Assembly: GCF_026151205.1 (NCBI RefSeq)
Contig: NC_087080.1
Location: 5,560,797-5,624,796, forward strand
Length of the DNA: 64,000 bases
Direction of reading: 5' to 3'
DNA from: Bolinopsis microptera
Taxonomy: Eukaryota > Ctenophora > Tentaculata > Lobata > Bolinopsidae
Both the position numbers and the translations under genes were made by a program. Below, in pieces: positions 60,201 to 63,891 of this stretch. Every line of letters begins with the position of its first letter. Positions within the stretch are counted from its first letter, which is position 1. The notes beneath the pieces are model-generated. The model did no database searches. It had not been told where the DNA came from and saw only the letters and a list, made by a program, of their open reading frames with translations.

Positions 60201-61893
60201 ACCAAGTTGTGGGACCCACTAACTACGTTCAAGTTGCTATGGGCCAGGGACAGTCCCTATACGCGCTGCAGCAGCTGAGAGAGTGTGCTGGGAAGGGAAT
60301 GTGGCTGTGCTTGAAGAACCTCCATCTAGTAATAGCTTGGGCGCCAGTGCTTGAAAAAGAGATCAATGCTCTCAAACCACACCAAAACTTCAGACTGTGG
60401 TTGACAGCTGAACCGCACCTGAAGTTCCCTCTAGTCCTACTTGAGAGCTCTCTAAAAGTCACATACGAGTCGCCTCCTGGCGTGAAAAAGAATCTGCTCC
60501 GAACCTACGAGGCGTGGACTCCTCAGTTTATTGAGAAGGGACATCAACCTGTTAGGAGCCAGCCTTGTTCGCTCTTGCTTGGTTCCACGCTATCATCCAG
60601 GAGAGAAGAAACTTCATTCCTCAGGGCTGGACTAAGTTCTACGAGTTCAGTAACGCTGATTTGAGGTCAGGTGCAGATATTATAGATAGACTCTGCACCA
60701 GCACTGGCAGCATTCAATGGGACTTCATACACGGACTGTTTGAGAACGCAGTCTTCGGAGGCAGGGTAGATAACAACTACGATCTGGAGGTTCTCCGAGC
60801 TTATCTTCACCAGTACTTTGACCGGGATGTACTGGGTGGGAAGGGAAGGAAGAAGCTTGCTGGTATCCTGGAACTCCCACTCTCAGTCAACCACAAAGAC
60901 TTCGTGAAAGCAATCACAGCACTCCCTGAAACTGATACACCTGCTATGTTTAACCTACCCCAAAACGTAGACCGATCGCAACAGAGAAGCGTGGCTAAAA
61001 GCGTGCTATCTCAGCTAGTTCTGGTTTCCCGACCTAACCTGGAGGACGAACAGTTCGACAAGGCCCGCTGGACCAAGGATCTGTCCCCATTCCTACACTT
61101 ATGGAAGAGATTAAACCAGGGCAGTGAACTTGTGAAGCTATCTTCAGATCAGATCCCGAACCCTGGGGAGAATGACCCACCTCTACTGGCCTTCCTTCTT
61201 CTGGAGAGACAAGTTGCTATCAAACTCCTGCAACTAGTCCACACTGATTTGTCCAGAATCAGCAAGGTCATACGTGGAACTCTACTCCTGACAACCGATG
61301 TGAAAGACAACGCAACAGCTCTTCTGAAGCACGAGGTTCCTGGTTCCTGGTGTAGGAAGTGGGAAGGACCTGTTGCTCCTATACACTGGCTACGATCTCT
61401 AGTTAGCAAGACTTTAGCGCTTGGAGGCTGGGTGGAGAGATGTCAGGCTGGTGCCTTGCTCACATCCCCTGCCGACTTATCAGAACTATTTAACCCTGCA
61501 GTGTTCCTGAATGCTTTAAGACAGGAATCAGCCCGGAGACTGAATCTACCGATCAACAGTTTAGAGTTTGTTTCTCACTGGGGACCCAGTTCGGGACTAA
61601 GCAAAGCTAAATGCCCGGTAACTATCGAGGGGTTGACTATTGAAGGGGCTCTGTTTGATGGTCACAAGTTGGTGGAATGTGCCCGAGACTCACCCTCCAA
61701 TTCTCCAATCTCCAATTGTAGTGTAGCTTGGGTACCAGCTGGACAGGGTGGCAATAAAGACAACCAGTTGGAGACACCAGTATATTACAACAGTTTGAGG
61801 GAGCAACAAGTTACATCTATCAGGATACCCTGCCCGGGATCACCAGCACTCTGGAAACTTAAATCTGTGGCGCTCATACTCAAGAATCAGTGA
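6443..61893 (+). CDS. DYNC2H1: DYNC2H1, cytoplasmic dynein-2 heavy chain (53 coding exons)
   Basis: This is the motor subunit of dynein-2, which drives retrograde intraflagellar transport. The exons span 55.4 kb and encode about 4,255 residues, against roughly 4,300 in vertebrates, and all 52 junctions keep phase. In order: N-terminal tail (1 to about 1100), linker, AAA1 with GPAGTGKT (1675-1682) and CFDEFNR, AAA2 with GPSGCGKT (1965-1972), AAA3 with GPEGSGKS (2271-2278), AAA4 with GRSGVGRRT (2627-2635), coiled-coil stalk with microtubule-binding domain, AAA5, AAA6 and a C-terminus ending LKNQ. AAA4 lacks the Walker-A lysine, as in other DYNC2H1 proteins. Three one-base frame disruptions lie in the last exon. 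Introns 16, 30 and 34 hold antisense genes. Confidence 0.95.
9221..9285. repeat. Perfect 22-bp inverted repeat in DYNC2H1 intron 8
   Basis: CCCCAGCTAGATGGTAAGTA at 9221 is matched exactly by its complement at 9264-9285, with a 21-base loop that itself contains TTACGTAACG. Each arm includes GGTAAGTA, a good donor match, but it lies deep in the intron. Confidence 0.75.
10002..10276 (+). repeat. 14-bp minisatellite, about 19 copies, in intron 10
   Basis: The unit is TCCTCTATAACATG with occasional CCCCAAT or CTCAAT variants. The array fills most of intron 10 and stops about ten bases before the exon 11 acceptor, so the branch point and pyrimidine tract are either inside the array or squeezed into its last copy. 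Confidence 0.9.
12497..13549 (-). CDS. Intronless rhodopsin-like GPCR with an in-frame TGA near its N-terminus
   Basis: The gene is antisense in DYNC2H1 intron 16. The minus strand opens at ATG 13549, reads [20 protein letters not shown], hits TGA at 13487-13489, then continues open to 12497 with seven hydrophobic segments. TM1 has GTVGN, TM7 has NPILYF (NPxxY-like), and TM3 ends in IRT instead of DRY. The C-tail is short and basic. The sequence after the TGA has no usable ATG before TM1 (the first codon of that part is GTG), so either the TGA is a mutation or sequence error, or a separate 5' exon is spliced to an AG at 13477-13478. The ligand is unknown. Confidence 0.75.
14323..22151 (+). 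CDS. DYNC2H1: DYNC2H1 exons 17-30 (tail to linker, residues 721-1354)
   Basis: Exons: 14323-14450, 17812-17939, 18110-18203, 18379-18536, 19036-19219, 19397-19474, 19650-19781, 19975-20097, 20215-20364, 20555-20743, 20921-21014, 21197-21348, 21491-21644, 22015-22151. Exon 20 uses the acceptor before AGGCTGGCT; an AG 12 bases upstream would break phase. Exon 30 carries the strongly conserved linker block [19 protein letters not shown]. Intron 17 contains the LINE insertion and intron 20 the SINE; intron 29 begins with an 11-bp minisatellite ten bases after its donor. Confidence 0.92.
14608..16530 (-). CDS. LINE reverse transcriptase frame
   Basis: The frame has 640 residues. RT blocks in order: [49 protein letters not shown] and the catalytic YADDVDF, followed by a thumb and a C-terminal region [10 protein letters not shown] with GRVGRHQSN and DRKAWREL. 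It starts at ATG 16530, one base after the endonuclease stop, in a different frame. In related elements the two domains sit in one polyprotein, so a one-base frameshift between about 16535 and 16562 is likely, although termination-reinitiation is possible. Confidence 0.85.
   Translation of the reverse strand: MSEERKQLLQQLNNNEYRDRTALRAKINRLSNDITKRLKTLRVELANSLADSIATIDEGRRMFEAARQLSGKQKMGAGSVSVFNTDNQLVDNERDKAEIIRQYFEEHYTGPDSEPPLQPFTGNPRPLQNPITAFEVELAAKKLKNGKAVGPDGIPNEFLKHSPEIFYSTFAQLTNRSFELHEHVPSFTEGYLTPLQKPGKPLGPPKSLRPLCLLNGTRKILSMIVLKRIQRQVSQYTGPWQNAYKPGHSCANIVWTQRILVSVVKEKRWSLHKMGIDMSSAFDTIKRSVLLDILADAGCSEDDIRLVRYLLANTDLKIKVNSTISGEFIVMIGAFQGDSLSGNLFTLYLAAALYHLRAVMSYLRPNPPIAENLLPLEWEYADDVDFTDEDKSNLESLLPICKEILEEWNLFVNESKTEFTHFYLAGKNEVDNKGETLRGREPWRSSISLGSKLCSIEDVKRRCILANIAFQNYKKVWEQGRRIPLKIRLKIYEAQVVSILMYNCNSWATSKQLLQKLDVCHRNHLRTIIGMTYPNVIRNVTLYKRCEVVPLSERVARARWRMLGHILRSDNNSPAQLALHFAVESQSLMRGRVGRHQSNLLKTILNDLSDRNFRLVNTDDLYHLRFLATDRKAWRELSMI
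16532..17701 (-). CDS. LINE endonuclease frame
   Basis: This 389-residue frame encodes an apurinic-type endonuclease of the exonuclease-endonuclease-phosphatase fold. Visible catalytic boxes are GTWNVCGL (about residue 32), [26 protein letters not shown] and the final SDHKLV. A second in-frame ATG before [11 protein letters not shown] is a good alternative start. The frame ends in TAG at 16534-16532. One base later the reverse transcriptase frame has an ATG, giving TAGCATG. Confidence 0.85.
   Translation of the reverse strand: MTAKVSTFNASRKIAGFLVYATLFIMATTLNFGTWNVCGLSTTYRQHFVAEDIDRYNLDILALQETKTREYLETTLPGHHRLFLFDQRHDRHGGLGFIVNKRFLECIVSHHQISDRVVYMDFKLSAKRVDQPPCHIRIVNCYSPTNPKSVQNPRLATQFYDELLEAISVPARFEVWMLGDFNAKLGKRSPVDVENGLQVNIGRHGVGRRNENGERLLHFLTANGLFAANTSFSHRSRHITTRTGWIRDRATRKSKPYFQQIDFILCKSRSKALLTDARSYAGTKHRSDHKLVVAKADFSQRFNLYRESRAFQKSYNTTTLIGSKQAQQEYQQELHQILEQTVSDPDFSSNNTEQQFDMLFGVVKEAAVSTVGFREPQRKRNHSSDSQVV
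18734..18993 (+). mobile_element. tRNA-derived SINE, 260 bp, 13-bp target-site duplication
   Basis: The head resembles tRNA-Gly(CCC), with A box TGGTGTAGTGG (18741-18751), anticodon-loop CTCCCAA and a perfect B box GGTTCAAATCC (18783-18793). A non-tRNA body of about 190 bases follows and ends in TATCTTGTTGT. The direct repeat GTAAATCTAAACC occurs at 18721-18733 and 18994-19006, which proves insertion. The body family is not one I can name. It lies in DYNC2H1 intron 20, and its end is only about 30 bases from the exon 21 acceptor. Confidence 0.88.
21654..21905 (+). repeat. 11-bp minisatellite (about 23 copies) abutting the exon 29 donor
   Basis: The unit is GTGTGTTATCA, nearly invariant. The array begins ten bases downstream of the exon 29 splice donor (exon end 21644). 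Because 11 is not a multiple of 3, all three frames are open and give cysteine-valine-rich conceptual peptides, but there is no reason to think they are translated. Confidence 0.92.
22397..23179 (-). CDS. Single-exon proline-rich, basic hypothetical protein, antisense in intron 30
   Basis: The ATG at 23179 begins [20 protein letters not shown] and the product has 260 residues; an upstream TTG-led extension is not needed. The N-terminal third is tyrosine-, glutamine- and proline-rich (PPPPYQ, a PY-type motif). The middle is strongly basic ([18 protein letters not shown]) with repeated LKPRSKS and LKPRTRS serine sites. The C-terminal part has KKSVSFSD, which fits the RVxF protein-phosphatase-1 docking pattern. 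There is no signal peptide or membrane helix. I do not recognise the family. The even length and sensible composition argue for a real gene. An AG lies about ten bases before the ATG on this strand. Confidence 0.6.
   Translation of the reverse strand: MDQSTMMYQRMYQFYAPAPPSPMTPEFNQVFVPPPPYQENIPQNHCYKAGARIAPAHSLVFQFPYFAQETPNLDSTYEHAYCHNLILPRPGADLKNSTETQTPPGSSDNMETPSRSSENERAKRIRSWWRKLVQKITKKRLKAVLKPRSKSMSSVLKPRTRSISCDDLYIVQRKPETQSTTTPAAQFLKNQSSPVKIPTPGVSSRKHPLLTQDSPNLLTTIKKSVSFSDITTNSVLPFKEGGKGVVTSSYIVNGYVFTKM
23376..23435 (-). promoter_or_regulatory. Three CACGTG E-boxes upstream of the antisense gene
   Basis: CACGTG occurs at 23376-23381, 23410-23415 and 23430-23435, about 200-260 bases upstream of the ATG at 23179. 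The palindromic E-box binds bHLH-zip factors (USF, MYC/MAX, MITF/TFEB types) in animals. Its use here is inferred from position only. Confidence 0.35.
24267..24459 (+). CDS. Candidate first exon of a secreted or membrane protein in intron 30
   Basis: The ATG at 24267 opens 64 codons with a hydrophobic N-terminal stretch ([16 protein letters not shown]), then a tyrosine-rich acidic part ([14 protein letters not shown]), and ends at a good donor, AGGGAAG/GTATGT. No second exon can be fixed. A CACGTG lies about 30 bases upstream. This may be chance, since the family is unknown and there is only one exon. Confidence 0.25.
24703..24880 (+). repeat. (TTTCTC)n hexamer microsatellite
   Basis: About 29 copies of TTTCTC with one TTTCTA interruption form a pure pyrimidine tract of nearly 180 bases. 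Such mirror-symmetric homopurine-homopyrimidine tracts can form triplex DNA. The apparent Leu-Ser and Lys-Arg frames in it are repeat artefacts. Confidence 0.95.
25019..26259 (-). CDS. Ly6/uPAR-like GPI-anchored protein, antisense in intron 30 (partial model)
   Basis: Three exon candidates lie in order. Exon A (26163-26259) has a start codon and signal peptide ([14 protein letters not shown]), then LSCHHCTS, the LxCxxC opening of the LU domain, and a GTAATA donor. Exon B (25671-25767) is cysteine-rich ([14 protein letters not shown]), follows A in phase and ends at a GTAGGA donor. Exon C (25019-25164 or 25019-25138) has FCYSDYCNN, like the closing CCxxDxCN, then a serine-rich omega-site region and a hydrophobic tail ([14 protein letters not shown]), as in GPI-anchored proteins. 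B and C do not join in phase, so an exon is missing or a boundary is wrong. LU-domain membership is the best reading. Confidence 0.6.
26260..27913. other. AT-rich intron 30 sequence, nothing assigned
   Basis: Open stretches here are short, start at non-ATG codons or have biased composition. A triplet of GTGCGACTAATATACGA-like words at about 27380-27430 is a small tandem repeat. No RNA gene or domain was seen. Confidence 0.5.
27914..27943. repeat. Perfect 30-bp palindrome
   Basis: CACGCACTGTAGTTC is followed directly by its exact complement, with no loop. A third half-copy (CAGTACGTG) follows within 15 bases. Confidence 0.85.
28092..28454. mobile_element. 363-bp MITE with 19-bp perfect TIRs
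   Basis: The left end is GTGGCCCAGAAGTAACTAC and the right end is its exact complement, ending at 28454. The next bases (CCACAC versus ACACAT) are also similar. There is no coding capacity. A related terminus (CTCTGGGCCACCTTG) occurs near 39946, so the family has other members. No clear target-site duplication was found. Confidence 0.8.
29029..29144. repeat. 116-bp hairpin with perfect 24-bp arms
   Basis: GCCTTATAAGGTAATGAACA and four further bases at 29029-29052 are matched exactly by the complement at 29121-29144. The GCCTTATAAGGC-type end is itself palindromic. It is probably a small MITE. Confidence 0.8.
29477..30031 (-). CDS. Putative LINE ORF1-like coiled-coil protein, 184 residues
   Basis: From ATG 30031 the frame reads [15 protein letters not shown] and is rich in K, E, S and L, with a likely coiled coil ([21 protein letters not shown]) followed by [12 protein letters not shown] coiled coil followed by a KSWSD(I/V)V-like motif is typical of the first open frame of some CR1/L2-type LINEs. 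No RNA-recognition or zinc-knuckle domain and no adjoining RT were found. It may therefore be an orphan fragment or an unrelated intronic gene. The identification is tentative. Confidence 0.4.
   Translation of the reverse strand: MDFTVKSVNNLEKEFTKYNLDIRKALKEAKVTNFHDMNPIALIDLDKDILVSFMESLTKMINSSLELCRSAAETIDDLKTKQVENQGKSIKLQEELSSADTEKKEKKSWSDTVNNNSATTVAPVNKVLKSAVNNNDRSENYLIYDAEDEQDENATNDMLVDTILSTTEFLSSLLSMSQTIRRDN
30100..33767. other. AT-rich intron 30 sequence with minor tandem repeats
   Basis: No gene is supported. There is a five-copy 11-bp repeat (GTTAAATTGTG) at about 31196-31248 and a two-copy repeat around 32600-32660 (ACGACACAC...ATATGCGCATA). A 69-codon minus-strand frame at 33439-33648 begins with ATG but has no recognisable feature. 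Confidence 0.5.
33768..33930. repeat. 55-bp sequence present twice direct and once inverted, giving a perfect hairpin
   Basis: Copies at 33768-33822 and 33823-33877 are direct and essentially identical. A third, inverted copy at 33876-33930 overlaps the centre CTAAATTTAG. Copies 2 and 3 form a loopless palindrome with arms of about 54 bases. Each starts TGCTGGGACTTTTTTCTATT. The absence of divergence suggests a very recent rearrangement or an assembly artefact. Confidence 0.92.
33931..35560. other. Intron 30 sequence with a GC-rich repeat copy and a doubtful open frame
   Basis: 35105-35165 is the second copy of the repeat at 1230-1335. Next to it, a minus-strand frame (35525-35157) is open for 122 codons without an early ATG. 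It may belong to the same unknown element. Elsewhere there is only AT-rich sequence with short AAATAGTACTGT repeats near 34365-34400. Confidence 0.4.
35561..35735 (+). repeat. 24-bp minisatellite, about 7 copies
   Basis: The unit is AAAAGGTGGGATATAAATGA plus four bases. Because 24 is divisible by 3, frames on both strands stay open and give repetitive IPPFSFIY or KRWDINKT peptides, which are not credible genes. Confidence 0.9.
36137..36375 (+). repeat. Two adjoining short tandem repeats
   Basis: A 22-bp unit (TTAGTAGTTACTAATTACTA) is repeated about three times at 36137-36215. A block of about 45 bases (ACAAATTAC...AAGTTATTC...AAGTAAA..GTTAAAACACCC) occurs twice in tandem at about 36280-36375. 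Confidence 0.6.
36376..37485. other. AT-rich intron 30 sequence, nothing assigned
   Basis: Only short random open frames. A GAATTCCGGACAAATTCCGGAC-type duplication occurs near 37170-37200. Confidence 0.5.
37486..38084. mobile_element. 600-bp foldback element; third arm copy at 41498-41614
   Basis: The left arm (37486-37611) begins ACCCGTCCCAATCTCG and contains ATTCATTAAGC; the right arm (37985-38084) is its diverged complement and ends GAGATTGGGACGGGT. A further copy in the right-arm orientation lies at 41498-41614. The arms are about 125 bases with substitutions, and the centre is non-coding. Confidence 0.7.
38827..39042 (+). repeat. 72-bp tandem repeat, 3 copies
   Basis: Copies start at 38827, 38899 and 38971 with GGTCGAGACATGCAG. 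The first two are nearly identical and the third diverges at its end. The period is 24 codons, so a frame stays open, but it has no start context or homology. Confidence 0.92.
39043..40280. other. AT-rich intron 30 sequence with a MITE end
   Basis: A terminus resembling the MITE at 28092-28454 occurs near 39930-39960 (GTGTTGATTTACTCTGGGCC). No gene is supported. Confidence 0.4.
40281..40432 (+). repeat. 20-bp tandem repeat with a CACGTG in every unit
   Basis: The unit GTTCACCATGCCGACACGTG and its diverged relatives place CACGTG at 40295, 40315, 40335, 40355 and 40375, exactly 20 bp apart. A sixth lies out of register at 40427. The spacing is close to two helical turns, so bound bHLH factors would sit on one face of the DNA. 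Confidence 0.85.
40938..41040 (+). repeat. Dispersed repeat, inverted copy at 45218-45319
   Basis: AATCTATTACATTTATTGAG and AAATATTTTAAACG are shared with the complement of 45218-45319, together with ACCCAGGA at the end. The copies are in opposite orientation, one in intron 30 and one in intron 34. Confidence 0.65.
41041..42409. other. End of intron 30, no gene seen
   Basis: Apart from the repeat arm at 41498-41614, the sequence is AT-rich. The last bases before exon 31 form the acceptor ATATTCTGCAG. Confidence 0.4.
42410..44054 (+). CDS. DYNC2H1: DYNC2H1 exons 31-34 (linker, residues 1355-1573)
   Basis: Exons: 42410-42543, 42975-43145, 43477-43649, 43874-44054. Exon 31 continues exon 30 without a missing residue ([14 protein letters not shown]), so the 20.3-kb intron 30 hides no coding exon of this gene. 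Exon 32 contains [19 protein letters not shown], a diagnostic dynein linker sequence. Exon 31 ends at an unusual GAG/GTTTGA donor; the next exon starts A/TGCCAG and restores an arginine codon. Confidence 0.93.
43209..43326. repeat. G28 run with GAGGTAAAAT inverted and tandem repeats
   Basis: Twenty-eight consecutive G (43209-43236) are followed by TCATTTTACCTCATT, then ATGAGGTAAAAT repeated about three times, then GACCCCCC. The block can fold as a hairpin with G/C ends. It lies in intron 32 of DYNC2H1. Confidence 0.8.
44055..46967. other. First part of intron 34, no gene seen
   Basis: AT-rich sequence with a short CT run (44204-44220), an inverted dispersed repeat copy at 45218-45319 and an ATAGAATATAGAATATAG run near 46447. 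Open frames lack features. Confidence 0.45.
46968..47818 (-). CDS. MYND zinc-finger protein, two exons, antisense in intron 34
   Basis: Exon 1 (47409-47818) and exon 2 (46968-47250) join in phase across a 158-bp intron (donor AG/GTTGGT, acceptor GTCAG/GTACAA) to give 230 residues. The N-terminus is a complete MYND finger: [24 protein letters not shown]. It is followed by an acidic low-complexity linker with three TDPSSEA-type repeats, then a C-terminal region of about 120 residues ([35 protein letters not shown]) with no family I recognise. MYND fingers usually bind proline-rich peptides of partner proteins. An AG lies two bases before the ATG, as at TMEM107 and DYNC2H1. Confidence 0.8.
47873..47892. 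repeat. G20 run upstream of the MYND gene
   Basis: Twenty G (with five more after one T) lie about 55 bases upstream of the MYND start codon, where they would be a C tract on its coding strand. They could form a G-quadruplex in its promoter or leader. Confidence 0.85.
48637..49116. mobile_element. 480-bp foldback MITE with about 120-bp arms
   Basis: The left arm (48637-48757) starts AAACGAGCCATCACGG and includes TTCGGCTATTACGTCTGAAA and AGGATAAAATAAAAACTG; the right arm (48993-49116) is its complement with few differences. The centre is AT-rich and non-coding. The long, similar arms suggest a fairly young Foldback-type element. It lies in intron 34. Confidence 0.82.
49117..49960. other. End of intron 34, no gene seen
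   Basis: Non-coding sequence, with CGTTTGCG and GTCGTTTGCGACCCG palindromic words near 49112-49145. It ends in the exon 35 acceptor TTTTTGTTTCAG. Confidence 0.45.
49961..56475 (+). CDS. DYNC2H1: DYNC2H1 exons 35-52 (linker end to AAA3/AAA4 start, residues 1574-2487)
   Basis: Exons: 49961-50111, 50258-50375, 50603-50758, 50901-51046, 51214-51360, 51519-51666, 51786-51952, 52111-52218, 52319-52534, 52681-52781, 52975-53084, 54126-54252, 54438-54609, 54805-54903, 55116-55285, 55472-55586, 55730-56056, 56312-56475. AAA1 spans exons 36-41 with Walker A in exon 37, CFDEFNR in exon 38 and [11 protein letters not shown] in exon 39. AAA2 starts in exon 43. AAA3 Walker A is in exon 49. Most introns here are 100-250 bp. 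Exon 46 is separated from exon 45 by a 1-kb intron that is mostly a TTAA-flanked transposon. Confidence 0.93.
53269..54107. mobile_element. Non-autonomous piggyBac-like element, TTAA target duplication, 839 bp
   Basis: TTAA at 53265-53268 and 54108-54111 flanks ends that are inverted repeats: GGCCACAGGGGGGGGGTCCG on the left and the complement of GGCCACAGGGGGGGGTCGAG on the right. Inside are further inverted repeats (GTTACATA/TATGTAAC and GAGGTTAACC blocks near 53540-53665) but no transposase frame. A TTAA duplication is the hallmark of piggyBac; these termini are not the usual CCC type, so the assignment is inferred. Its right end lies 14 bases from the AG of the exon 46 acceptor. Confidence 0.75.
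56590..61893 (+). CDS. DYNC2H1: DYNC2H1 exon 53, a 5.3-kb terminal exon (residues about 2488-4255)
   Basis: One uninterrupted exon encodes AAA4, the full stalk and microtubule-binding domain, AAA5, AAA6 and the C-terminal domain. Landmarks: GRSGVGRRT (57005-57031), [15 protein letters not shown] in the first stalk helix, [20 protein letters not shown] near the microtubule-binding tip, [15 protein letters not shown] in AAA5, [20 protein letters not shown] in AAA6, and the terminal LKNQ. The frame changes three times: minus one base near 57500-57541, plus one near 57881-57890, minus one near 60560-60565. Family alignment continues across each change, so these are one-base indels, from sequence error or real mutation. 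The other 52 exons show none. Confidence 0.92.
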
Positions 61894-62304
61894 TTCATGT
61901 TGGATCAAACCAGTGTATAATAATCTATAAACTGCAAAAAGACGTTTCACTTTTTGTTTAATTTGTGTTTACTGTGTAGGTTTTATTTAAAACGAATCGG
62001 TGTTATTTAAAAGTAATGTATAGTGTATACTCTGTACTCTGTATTGTTTGAAAAATTTGACAAGATGATGTATTTAGAACTTGTTAGACACTATAGTATT
62101 ATAAATAAATATAATAGGGGTCACTCAGCAGATAAAAACATGTGCGATCATTCAGGAAATTGATAATTCGTGGTTAACTTACGGCGCGGTGATCGAATCA
62201 AAATCATGTTAATACGCCTAAGCAGTGACTTCACAGTTCACCGCATGTTTACTGTTGAGTTTACTCGCGAACTCTTAAAAAAGTAAAAAGTTCTTGCCTC
62301 TCTA
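61894..62304 (+). terminator. DYNC2H1 3' end region
   Basis: AT-rich sequence after the stop codon, with an AATAAA at about 62103 (in ATAAATAAATATAATA) as the likely poly(A) signal. No other feature is visible before the minisatellite at 62305. Confidence 0.45.
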
Positions 62305-62490
62305 CTGTCCTCAACTACTTGTCCTAACTATCTGTCCTCAACTACTTGTCCTAACTATCCGTCCTCAACTATTTGTCCTAACTATCTGTCCTCAACTACT
62401 TGTCCTAACTATCTGTCCTCAACTACTTGCCCTAACTATCTGTCCTCAACTACTTGTCCTAACTATCTGTCCTCAACTATTTGTCCTACT
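62305..62490. repeat. 27-bp minisatellite (about 7 copies) abutting the transporter stop codon
   Basis: The unit is CTGTCCTCAACTACTTGTCC plus TAACTAT. The array runs up to and includes the SLC22-type stop codon (TAG, 62491-62489 on the minus strand), so it forms the start of that gene's 3' UTR. TGTCCTCA also occurs inside the final codons, hinting that the array grew out from the gene's end. Confidence 0.88.
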
Positions 62491-63891
62491 AAATGTCCTC
62501 ATCCTCTTCTCGGAGCCTCTTCACTCCTTGCAGATCAGCTGGTGTTTCTGGTATCTCAACACCAGTAGTATCCTCCAACAAGAACCATGTCCCTACTGCA
62601 GCCAGCACAGCACTTCCAGCAAAAATCGCAAGCACGATCCTGCGATCCAGTACGTTGTAAAGAAGACTGAGGTAAGGGCCGAGAAAGGAGCCAATTCTTG
62701 CAACTCCGGAACACGAACTCAATATCATGCCTCGGTGGGAGGTTGGGGACAGCTCAACCGTGTACAGGAACACTGTGATAAACTCGGCCCCGATAAATAT
62801 GATAGCTATGAGACAAGCCACTTGCCGGAGGTGCCATGTTGAAGACAGCGGAACGTCAATCATGGCAATCCCGAAACAGATTGCAATACCAAGACACACC
62901 AGCATCTGTGTTTTCTTTCTTCCTGTTGCACCAATTAGAGCGAAACTTGTGGTACAAGCTACAACCTCGGAAATGCATGCGAACCCTTGACTTGCCATTA
63001 TGTTCTTGCCCATTTTGTGCCACCCGAAGCTGAGCCCGTAGTAAAATAGTGAGACCATGAACCAGCATATCATCAGAAAGAGCGTCCTCCTCAACATCAC
63101 TGGGTATATGATGAAATCTTTCATTTGTTTTAGAAGCCCCTCACTCTTACCTTTCTGTTCAACCTCTCTCTGGAGAACATTACTTTGGAGCGGAGGTGTG
63201 TTGTAGAATTTTGCCATCTTGTTCAGAATCTTCAAAGCCTGTTCCTCTTTGTCTTTGTAAACTAAGAATCTTGGTGACTCAGGGCAAATCAGAAGTTGTA
63301 TGTAGAAAAGGATTGAGATAATGGCTATAATCCCGATGTTGTACCTCCAGTTAGTAACCATGTAGGAGATGAAAATAAGGATTCCAGTACCACTAGGCCA
63401 GGTGATTGACAGTAGGGTGTTGGAAAGATTTCTCAGTCGGAGAGGAGTGAACTCCATTACCCACACATAATGTCCCGTTACGAAACTTAGCATGCCGAGA
63501 CCCTGCATTATCCTTAAGCCACACAAGGTCTGTATGTTTCCTGCGAATGCCATGCCGATGGTTGCAGAGACTGCAATCAAACCAGCCGCTAGTGTAACCT
63601 TCTTCCTCCCGAACATCTCGTATAAAGTAGAACTCCCTATCAACCCCACGAAACCACCTATAAAGTAAAAACTGTTGACATTGGAATTTTGGGATTCTGT
63701 GCCGCAGTAAATTCCAAAGTCAACAGCATAACTGGAGCGTTTTGGTGTCCAGATAAAGTCGACATCAGCTTTAAGTTTGTTGGTACACATAGTATCTCTG
63801 GTGTAAAATGTGTTGTTTTCTCCAGTGTGGTTCTGGAGAAGGGAAAAACACTGTTCTGAGGAGCACTCCCAGTCCGTGTACGGTATGTAGC
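62489..63891 (-). CDS. SLC22-type organic ion transporter, C-terminal exon (5' exons outside the window)
   Basis: This is a large minus-strand exon of a major-facilitator transporter. It begins in the extracellular loop after TM1 (YIPYTDWECS), followed by eleven hydrophobic segments. Diagnostic SLC22 blocks: FGRKK after TM2, PESPRFLVYKDKEEQAL in the central loop, TGRKK after TM8, ELSPTSHRG between TM10 and TM11, and an acidic tail with EIPETPADL. TM1 is missing. On this strand CTTTCTTCAG at the left of 63891 is a good acceptor, so TM1 is probably in an upstream exon beyond 64000; an in-frame ATG at 63937 would give a protein lacking TM1. Substrate cannot be predicted. It converges on DYNC2H1 with about 600 bp between the stops. 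Confidence 0.85.

Noticed and set aside
56590-61893. Exon 53 as a separate processed DYNC2H1 pseudogene
   Set aside because: It continues exon 52 in phase at a proper acceptor without duplication or gap, and has no flanking repeat or poly(A) tail marking an independent insertion. Intron loss within the gene explains it better.
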